DNA of 64,000 nt from Stemphylium vesicarium (Eukaryota > Ascomycota > Dothideomycetes > Pleosporales > Pleosporaceae): the NCBI GenBank assembly GCA_004380135.1, contig QXCR01000026.1, positions 310,001-374,000 on the forward strand, written 5' to 3'. Under the pieces are notes generated by a model. It ran no database searches. It saw only the letters and a list, made by a program, of their open reading frames with translations, and had not been told where the DNA came from. Shown in pieces: positions 55,829 to 64,000 of the stretch; the first letter of the stretch is position 1; each line of letters opens with the position of its first letter. The position numbers and the translations under genes are program-made.

Positions 55829-57401
55829 TTACTCATCTAATCCCAACCCCTTCCACACCACACCCCGAACACGTCTCAAAAACGCCTCAACCTCTTCCCC
55901 ATCATGCCACGCATCATTAAACACAGCACTTACCTTCAAGCTCCCTTCCCACGACCCCAAAAACACGCCAAACCCAGTTCCCAGCTCCTCGCCGCTAACC
56001 CACGGATTATCAATGTCCAGAGCCCCGTACCGAGGCGAGATGATCCTGTCAATCACGCCCATACTGCTAATACTGACGGATGGCGTGGAATTGGGCGCGG
56101 GAACAGGAGTTTCTGTAGCAGTAGGATCAGCAATGTGCGGCGTAGCCATTGACCAACACGATGGCGCTAGAGCGAGGCTATCGGGGGAGTCGCGGATGCG
56201 ATGGTAGTAGCTCTTGACCTGTTCGACAAGGTTGGTGAATTCATCTTGTCGTTGGTCTTTTGTTATCGTACCAAGCTCGGTGAGGGAGGGTATTGTGAAG
56301 TCGAGGGCGAGACTGGGACCGGATATGGTGTGGTAGACTGTAGCTGCGTGCTTTGGTGCTGCGTACTCTCCGATGCAATTCGGCCGCTCGTTGATGAGTG
56401 TATGGCTAATGCATCGCGCGGGTCGCAGTTCTGTGCCTGGTTTTTGCAGGTCGCGGATTGCTATTGCGATAGCTGCGTGATGGACATGCGTCGCTGTTGC
56501 GCCGATGCTTTTGCATGCTCCCAACAGCCGCGCGGTATCGGAGACGGTGAATGCCGTTTCGATGCGTTGATGTCGACCTGGGAGTAATGCCCCCTCTTTG
56601 AAGGGTACACTAAGTATCTCCACGTTCTTTCGGAGCGCTTCGTTCTCAGTGATTGAGATTCTGGAGAAGCTCTTGCTGGGCTAGAGTGAGTATGGGTGAT
56701 ATGGCTGCTGCAACTTGGAGCGGAGGGCTGAGGTTCCATATTTCACTGCCAGGGGGTAGAGGAGGGGTCTACGATGGTTGTGGACTCCACGATGAAGGGG
56801 GCTGGGCATACAAGTGTGCGGCGACTTTGAAGAGCTTGCTGAGTATCTGTAATGTGCCAATGCCATCCATGATGTCGTGAGGGGATCGAATGACAACATC
56901 TCGCCGTAGCATACCATCGTCTTCGCTTGCGTTTGGAGATGTGATGACGAAAAGAGTGGGTAGTTCTGGGGCAATGGGGTCTGCATTGCACCATTCCAGT
57001 CCGGTTCAGCCCGGAGAGATGGGCAAGAATGTTTGTTCAAGCCACTCTTCCGTGTGGGATTCGATGTCGTTCAGATGAAACGGAGTGTATCTCTTCTTCC
57101 ACTTTTACTAATACTCGTCGTAGAAGGTACGTGATGCTATTGTCGGATGATCGTATCGTAGCCTCAACCAAGCATAGCGAAGCGCGTCTTCAAGACTCTG
57201 CCCAATGAGTGCTGCTGAATCGTCTTCGATTTTGACTGAGATGTGTGCAAACCCTATGATGGCGAAGTACATGCGCCCGCTTCCCTCGTATGACTTCGCC
57301 AAGCACATGTAAAATCGCTCTGCTTCATCGATCTCGCGTTCCCAATGGCCGAGGTTAGTTTGCTGCCAGGTGAGATGAGGGTACCGTGACGAAGCCATCA
57401 T
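55829..57401 (-). pseudogene. Acyltransferase pseudogene (condensation-type, Tri3-like family)
   Basis: The frame starts at MMASSRYPHLTWQQ (57401) and is followed by family-like sequence for about 250 codons. It is broken by TAG-TAA (57110-57105), TGA (57008-57006), TAG (56771-56769) and TGA (56648-56646). Recognisable sequence resumes between stops in the same frame (EWLEQTFLPISPG, EWCNADPIAPELPTLFVIT, RSPHDIMDGIGTL). Near 56650 the reading shifts by one base into an uninterrupted 264-codon tail with ATHVHHAAIAIAIRD, the counterpart of the HHxxxD acyl-transfer motif, and LINERPNC. Intact relatives use acyl-CoA to acylate a hydroxyl of a small molecule, as in trichothecene 15-O-acetyltransferase. 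This copy cannot make a full enzyme. Family is judged from memory of such proteins; the original substrate cannot be known. Confidence 0.85.
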
Positions 57402-60400
57402 TCGAAGATGTTACCTGACTTGGAGGTGGTCTAGCAGCAGCAGCGACCAGCTTCATGCTGAAAATCGGTCTCATGCTCATTACTTATGCGAAGCACTTTT
57501 GACTTCTCTGCAGCTCCTTTATCGGTAGTCAACGAGCCGGCGACTCGCAAGTATAACTATCTGTGGTTAGCAATTACCAATAGAATCCGTGTGATTCCAG
57601 GTGACTCGTGGTCGACTACGACGATAGGATGCAAGCGGGCGAGATTCCTTCGTAAATCCGGTGGATATCCTGTACTAGACGTGAGGACTCTTCTAGTCAT
57701 ATGCAATCGGCAGTTACCACGAAGCACCAAATGAGGGGTTGACCACAAGCAATCCATTTTCTGTGTCTACACTCATTGGAGCGATGGAATGCGAGATCGA
57801 AGGCGAAGTTGGCAATGCCAGCGGTAGAACCTCGGAGTGGGGTATTGCGGCCTGCCTTCCGATCAACGAGCGAACATCAGCTTCGCTCGCACTGTGATCT
57901 TCTCACTCCTACACTGATATCGACATGTCAGGTGCATCTCACTGCCTGAATTGAACATGTGTAACGGTTGGTTGCTTCGACACGGCGGCCTGGCAGCACT
58001 TTTCTGAGCGGCGAAGAACCCCGCACGCAAGCCATTCGTACGACTGCACCGGAAGCACGCGCCGATGATAAAGGTCGAGAGCCACGATCCACAGAAGAGG
58101 GTTACAGCTATGGAATTGGGAGAGTAAGGGGCTGTGGTTTCGTTGCACATTCCTAGGATGATTGGCGGCCCGTAGTGGTAAAACGAAAGCGTAGTCTGTA
58201 GCGATTACGCATATAGTGATACGCAGTAATGCTTTTTTGCTTCATCTTGAGTAGAAACCTCAAATCAGAATCAAGGTTTCAAATTATCTCATGCCGTTGG
58301 TTTTGTGTATACTACCAGTTTGTAAGCTTATGCTCAGGCTGTGCCGCTAACTTTCGAGAGTTTTTAGGTAAAGTTCTCAACTTTGGTCGAGGCATGTAGA
58401 CCCTTGATCACGTTGCTTTTTCTTTACACATCTGAGAAGAAAAGTGAGCCGATTGTCTTGCGTATGTATCTGGACCGATCTGTGCGGCAGTGATACGTAC
58501 GTTATTTAGTATTAGTATGATGCTCTATGCTTCTTTCCCTCCTACTGCACTACTGCACTTGCTTGCATACTCTAATAACCGTCACGACTCTCATTCATAG
58601 TTTTGAATAGCGTGAAATTTTCGTCAAGCTACTTTCGCGAAGATAGTCGTGGCCTTGATGCGATTCCAGATACCGAAGTCGACGGTGTACAACCGACATC
58701 GCCCTCTGTTTCTACTCCTTGCCCCACACTTCCTCACATCATCCCAAAACGAATAGTACGACTAGACAATTTTATGCTCTACACATATATGTGCTCGCCA
58801 GTGGTGTGAAGGGGGTGCATTTAGGCGACAACAAAAGCACTGATATCCCACTCAGCTTCAGTGAAAAATGTCCGGCGCAGATCGATATATCGCGTAAGAT
58901 ACCCCATTCGACGCGACGAGGACACAGATCCTGACATCATATTCAGCAGTATACAGGGTCTTGATGAAAATCTACGAGAAAGAAGCATTGCCGATAGGCA
59001 TTGCTCTGCCCACTCAGAGCATACATACTGCGGTCGCAAAAAGAACATCCAGACTCAGGCATGTTTCAAAATGCACTGCCTCACACATGGACCCACCGTT
59101 AGCTCTACTCGGTTCTCTAGTTTATTCCTTTTGGGCAGCAAGGCAGCAGTCCAGGTCGAACTCGCGAACGAATCAAGGCACTGCTCTCAGATGCCTTGCT
59201 CAGAAAGAAAAGAAAATAACAGATATGAGAAACATTTATGATCATACTGCTGGAGAAGAAACGTCCAGCGTGCAGCTGCACCGCCTCATAATTGGTACGG
59301 GAGTCGAAGAGCCGATTGTATAGTACACCGTTTTACCAGATCGTTGGGTGATGCGCGCTTCCGAATACCAGAGTGGTGGTACAGGGATCATGATTAGCGT
59401 GAATGTTATATTCTGAAGGAAAGAAAAGAAAAGAAGATATTAGCGAACGCGCAAGGCTGGTATGCAAGACGCAGAGTGACGCAAAGTGACGCGAGGACGT
59501 TGGCTTCCTCCCGGTGGTGGTGGAAACTTGATTTCTTGCAGAGCAATTGCTATTTTCGAGTATCAGGCGTCAGCATCTCGAGAATCCCCACGTGATAGCC
59601 TTGCCTCATTGTAATACCGTAGGTCATTTTCATGGTATTCCTAGATGAACATTGGTAAGATATGGGCTTCTCGTGCAGCTGTGCTAGGCTTGCAGAATGA
59701 TTCCCTTACGCCGAGGGTTACTTCAGCACATTACCCGGGACAGTGGCGATCCGGAGTCTCTATGACGATTAGTGGCCGAAACTCGACCTCTAACACGTCC
59801 AACAGAGTTAGCATGTGCCGGATCGCGGATACGAGCGTTGCGTCGTGTTGGTCATGTTCTGTTGCAGCAAGTGTGACTGTAACATTGCGGATGGTCCGCT
59901 CAAATCAGGCGAGACATGGCTGCACTGTAAATACGGCGAGACTGGTAATCAACAGTGAGACAAATCATGATGACAAGGAAAGAAAATCTGTTAGACCAAT
60001 ATCCCATCTCCGTTGGAGTTTCTTGAAGGGGCAAGGAAAGATCAAGTGTCTCTCAAGATCCGGTATGCGATGTAAGCTGAGTATACGCCGGTATTGGCCA
60101 AGTAGTGGATGACTACAACCGCCTCCTCGTAAAGCAAGAGCTTCTGTCACGCCTTCACGCTGCAAAGGACTCCGGTCTTCACGTGAGCCGAAAGAACCTC
60201 ATCGGTGTACCCGTCAGCGTGAAAGGGCGAACCTGCGTATGGGAGGGACAGTCACCTGCCTTCAGCTTCGCTATTGATACGCTGTGCTCAGCATCAGCTC
60301 TCCTTGCACGATTTGCCGCCAGCAGAGATGGCTTCTTGCAACTGCGCATGCTCATACTCACTGATATCTAAATACGGCAGATCCAACAATCAAGTCTTGA

Positions 60401-63400
60401 TGCCAATGGTGGTCAAGTGGAGAACTTGCATTGAAGCTACCTTGGAAGCGCCCTCTGGCCCATTTACGCCCCGCAGTAAGCCCACCGCACTGTGTGCCGT
60501 GCCTTGGCAATTCTTCTGTTTGATGCCCAACGACGAATACATTGCTGCAACAAAGCCAGCCACTTCCATATACAAGCACACCAAGCTAAGATGTGCCAAA
60601 CATGATCCTAGGATAACCGCAACCAACAACGCCGAACACGGACAGAGGTCGGACAGCGTGCGCTAGTCACAGTCAGGGTGCTTGGGGAGTAGACTAACCG
60701 CACGTGAAGCGTAAGCCGCAGTAAGCTCAAATGGCCGTCATTAGAGACTGGTACTCGGGGTTCGTGATGGTGTCGCGCAGGATATTTTCTGTGTACTCGT
60801 GCAAGAATCCTTCTGTACGAGAGGACTCGGTAATCTCATTCATGGAGGCCTAGATAAGCGGTGAATCCCCATGCGGCTTCTTGGTAGTGCCCTAAAGTCG
60901 CACCTTGCAGTTGTGTGTCTGTTCACTAAACACAGCCGAGCGAATTACGAACTGGCAGACTTAGCCGTCACTTGTTGAGAAGGACTGGAAGATTGCAGGA
61001 TGGTGAAAAACCGGTCCAAAAAGCAAAACATGTGTCGCTGATTGGACACATTGGGCAATTCTTGCATATGCGAAGGAGTCGTGGTACAAGGCCGTAATGG
61101 TCTGATGTTGCTTTGCATCGCAGAAAGTCTGCGTCCAATGCGATGGGGTTGCGCGCGCGATAGAGGAAATTGAGCCTTGTGAAGATGCTACTGAGAGTAT
61201 AGCGTCAAGATATGCAACGTCCCACACAGCAAGTGGAAGGATGAAACATGAGAAAGTCGATCCATCGGTGATTGGCTTGGGGTCATCAGAGATGTGTGGA
61301 TGCTGTCGGCCTTACGAAGACTAGCCCTGGCCATTGGCGGAGGTTTTGCAGACGCCAGCTTGTCCACCAATATGGACGCGCAAACAAGCGAGAAGGATTC
61401 GATTGTCCCCTCAATAACCGGTAGCCAAGCAACTATTGCAGTTGTGGGCAAATAGAATTTGAGCTGTGCGTATTTTCATTGACAGCGTTTGTGTGTCAGC
61501 GGGCGTCGACTGAGCTTCAAATAATCCTTCTGGATCTGGATGCAGCTTATCGTATGCTTCAGGCCATGCTGGAGCGCACTCACATGGACGAGTCATGGAG
61601 GGCCCCCTGTGCTCTGGCTGGACCGCCCATGACTGAGAAAACACTCCGCAACGGCAGGCAACTGAAGACCAAAGCGGATTATCCTCCGATGACAGCAAAA
61701 GCTCGTACAACGGTGTACCCTGCGTGCATCATCGATCAGTGGCGCACTTTTAGACGGGATGGCTTCGAGGGCGTTTAGCCTAGCGGGCACGATAACTGGC
61801 GTGTCCTTGTTCAGGCAATGGCCAACGCGCCTGAGCAAGATCAGCGGAATCCTGGGTGCGGAGTTGAGATGATGGCGTCCGCCACACAGACGTACGGTTG
61901 AGTGTATGCCTCTGACGCAGGTACGGTCCTAGCAGTCCGGAGACGCAGTCCGCCCGGACATGAATCCGCAACCGAGCCTTGATTGCTTTACAAAGTTGGT
62001 ATTCTACGGTACTTTGCTCGGGGAGATCAGCACGCTAACAGCCAATTTTCACCGGCGATAGAGAAGAGGCCAGGCTGAGCCAAGCGGTCTGCGCGGCTGA
62101 GGGACATTGATGGCATGCGCTGAAGGATGGAGAAGGACTTTAGCTAGCGCATCTGAGGGGCCTGACCAAGACAAATCACATCATGGCCATGTTGGAAGGG
62201 TTCCAGAGCGGTTAGAAGCGACAAAACGAGTACATGGGAGCAAGCCCAAACGTGCTTTGACGCAAGTCGCGTTGAGCACACAGCGTAAGGCAGGGGTTGG
62301 CGAGTCAAGAGCTAGTCGCATTCGCATCGGGATTCAAGGGCTAACTAAACCTTGGGTTGTTTTCTTTCGGCTGCATCACGCAGGAGAGTCCAGAGCTGTA
62401 AACTCTAGCAACGTGGGGTGCATAACATGTCATTTCGCAGCGACTTGGACTTGCTAGTAGTCGCGCACCAGGTAATTGTCAAGCGACTGCCCAGCATGGC
62501 CCATGACAAGATGGTGCGACCCGTGACGAGGCCAGCCATCGCCCACCCATGCGCGATCAGAAGTCGGCAAGTTGGCCCCGGTGTCGTTCTGTGCAAGACG
62601 ACGGGTGGGGGCGTTTGAAGAGGTGCATTGGTGAAGCTCAGTATGTTTGCTATTGCGAGTGCGCTGCAGTGAGCTGCAAAGGGGGGGGGGGGGGGGGGGT
62701 AGGGGAGAAGGTGCGGCTCATAACGTGGGCGCCGCCGCCGCCGGCTTCGGTTGCTGACAGTACAGTAAGCGGAACGAGTTCGAGAGCGAGAGCGGATTTG
62801 CTTCTGGTGGTGACGCGGGTGCGTCAGCGGAAACCCAGGGGGGCGGTTTGGGTGTAGTGGGCGTCGTCGGTTAGAGGAACAAGACTTCCGACCTAGGGTG
62901 ACTGGGCTGGGCCGTGACGGGGAAGCTTGGAACGCTAGAGCCAGACGGTATCGCCATTTAGGTTTTTCATAGCCCGCGTGTCACCAGGGCCAAGTCGGTG
63001 GAGACACGGGCACCCCGAACGCTTGAGACGCTTGCGACGCTTGCGCAGAGATCTGTGGGATAGAACGGGCGAGATCTTAGCGTGGCCAGCCGGGCGGAGG
63101 AGGCCGTTGATCTGACTTGGGGCGTGTTCGAAGGAGAAGGAGGAGGAGGAGGGCGTTGATGGCGTAGAAAGGGTCACGCGCAAACGTTCAATGCAGCACA
63201 TGTACCGTGGGATGCAGACGGACGGCGCTGGCTAGCAACACTTGGAGGCAGACATTAAGCTGAGCAAGGCTGGTAGGACATGGCCCGGATGACGATGTAG
63301 TGGGGTTAAAGGTAGGACACAGCTGAAGACAAGCGAGACGGTCGTGGTGGAATAGCGCGGGAGGAGTGGTTGCCGGCTGTCTTCACTCGAGAGGGCTGTG

Positions 63401-64000
63401 GGTGTGTTGCTGCCATGTGCGTTGCAAGCGAATGAGGAAGGCACCTCCGGCCAACCATCCGATCGTGCCTGCCCCTTCGCGGAGGTTCGCTTAGCCACGC
63501 CTGTCATTGGACGGACGGCGCCAGGATTACACGAAAACCCGCATCCCATCACTCGCGACAAAACACGCTGAGATGAAAGGGAGGGTGCCGTCTGGCATTG
63601 CGATGCAAGTGCGCGCGCGCAAGGCATGCCACCATGTATGATGTCCTTGGTCGCGCAGCAGCTGTCAATAGGCGGCATCCCAGCACGCCCCGACAGATCG
63701 CCAGGGCTGTCCACGTTGTGACGCCCACGCCGACCCGACACGGGCGGAGGCAGCAAGCCACACAGCCTCTCAGCGCCCATCCAGGCGCAAAAGGAGCCGA
63801 ACATGGGCTGCGGCAACGAGATCTCTGTGCTCTTGGCCCTGCAGGACGCCTTAGCGAGCTCGGCGTCGCAGCGGCTGCCCCAAAACAATGGTCTGTGGCA
63901 GCACTCCTCAAGCACGGGGCCTGGGATCAAGACGAACCGAGAGTCCGATCGACCGCGGAGTCGTCCCCAGTTCCTTGTCGCTCTGTCATTCCGCCAACTG
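57402..64000. other. 6.6-kb right end without a supported gene
   Basis: No open frame here is convincing. Frames of 60-232 codons lie on both strands with overlapping coordinates, for example 59645-60112, 60961-61227, 61188-61451 and 63232-63930. None shows a domain, signal or splice pattern I can support. Base composition is near that of the rest, with a GC-rich end from about 62.7 kb, so it is not the AT-rich sequence expected of heavily mutated repeats. It could be decayed coding sequence, long regulatory sequence or a locus whose genes lie beyond 64 kb. I recognise no transposase, long terminal repeat, tRNA or CRISPR. Confidence 0.4.
62681..62699 (+). repeat. Poly-G homopolymer, 19 G
   Basis: Nineteen consecutive G, followed by TAGGGG. 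Exact length is uncertain because homopolymers are error-prone. Confidence 0.8.

Noticed and set aside
59645..60165. Plus and minus frames with patches of protein-like sequence
   Set aside because: Stops occur in each candidate frame and no motif is diagnostic, so even a pseudogene call is not supported.
60358..60629. Two overlapping minus-strand frames, one with a hydrophobic N-terminus and one followed by a GTGAGT donor
   Set aside because: No acceptor or continuing exon could be matched, and no family was recognised.
63232..63930. Minus-strand frame of 232 codons near the right end
   Set aside because: No domain or signal, overlapped by other frames, and composition like GC-rich non-coding sequence.
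1..64000. CRISPR arrays, tRNA or rRNA genes, and bacterial-type operons
   Set aside because: None seen. Introns and gene families are those of a filamentous ascomycete. I scanned only by eye for box B-like tRNA motifs, so a tRNA with unusual sequence could be missed.

Overview
The window is nuclear DNA of a filamentous ascomycete (Pezizomycotina, perhaps Dothideomycetes). Genes have short introns, mostly about 45-65 nt, with GT-AG ends. There are no operons. Orthologues of Smc5, a Dbf2/Sid2 kinase, Skt5/Chs4, Cbp4, Rad1/XPF and eIF1A sit beside HET-domain, secreted-hydrolase and secondary-metabolism-type genes. Lineage is inferred from gene content and intron style only. Exon joins were chosen by splice consensus, phase and family motifs; every spliced model below has a length divisible by three.

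Layout. 0-3.3 kb: 5' part of a BRD8-like gene (minus), a small coiled-coil protein, and an Ap4A phosphorylase (Apa1/2 type). 3.9-8.2 kb: a secreted M14 metallocarboxypeptidase, a single-pass membrane protein, and a JmjC-like/zinc-finger protein. 8.6-13.1 kb: a nicotinamidase-like hydrolase with a signal peptide, then a divergent ferric reductase and Ctr copper transporter, which look like a reductive metal-uptake pair. 13.3-14 kb: a small secreted protein. 14.9-21 kb: SMC5 and the Dbf2-type kinase in tandem. 21.6-26.1 kb: a RING protein and fumarase, divergent. 26.8-30 kb: a 1,028-residue coiled-coil protein whose first intron appears to be GC-AG. 30-33.2 kb: no gene seen.

33.2-39.5 kb: a sugar-porter transporter followed on the same strand by a secreted GH35 beta-galactosidase, a likely galactoside-use pair. 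39.8-41.4 kb: a HET-domain pseudogene. 41.9-45.3 kb: the Skt5/Chs4 chitin synthase activator with a CaaX end. 46.4-54.5 kb: a dense housekeeping block with CBP4, RAD1/XPF, eIF1A, a basic protein of unknown function, a membrane-anchored thioesterase-like protein and a GFA-fold protein. 55.1-55.4 kb: a possible 67-residue CxxC protein. 55.8-57.4 kb: an acyltransferase pseudogene (Tri3-like) with several stops and a frameshift. 57.4-64 kb: no gene could be supported.

The most notable points are the two pseudogenes with TAG/TAA/TGA lesions, the signal-peptide nicotinamidase, the divergent metal-uptake pair, the transporter/beta-galactosidase pair, the JmjC-like protein lacking expected metal ligands, the apparent GC-AG intron, and CACGTGAT elements close upstream of three genes. 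I found no clear evidence of a wholly new system.
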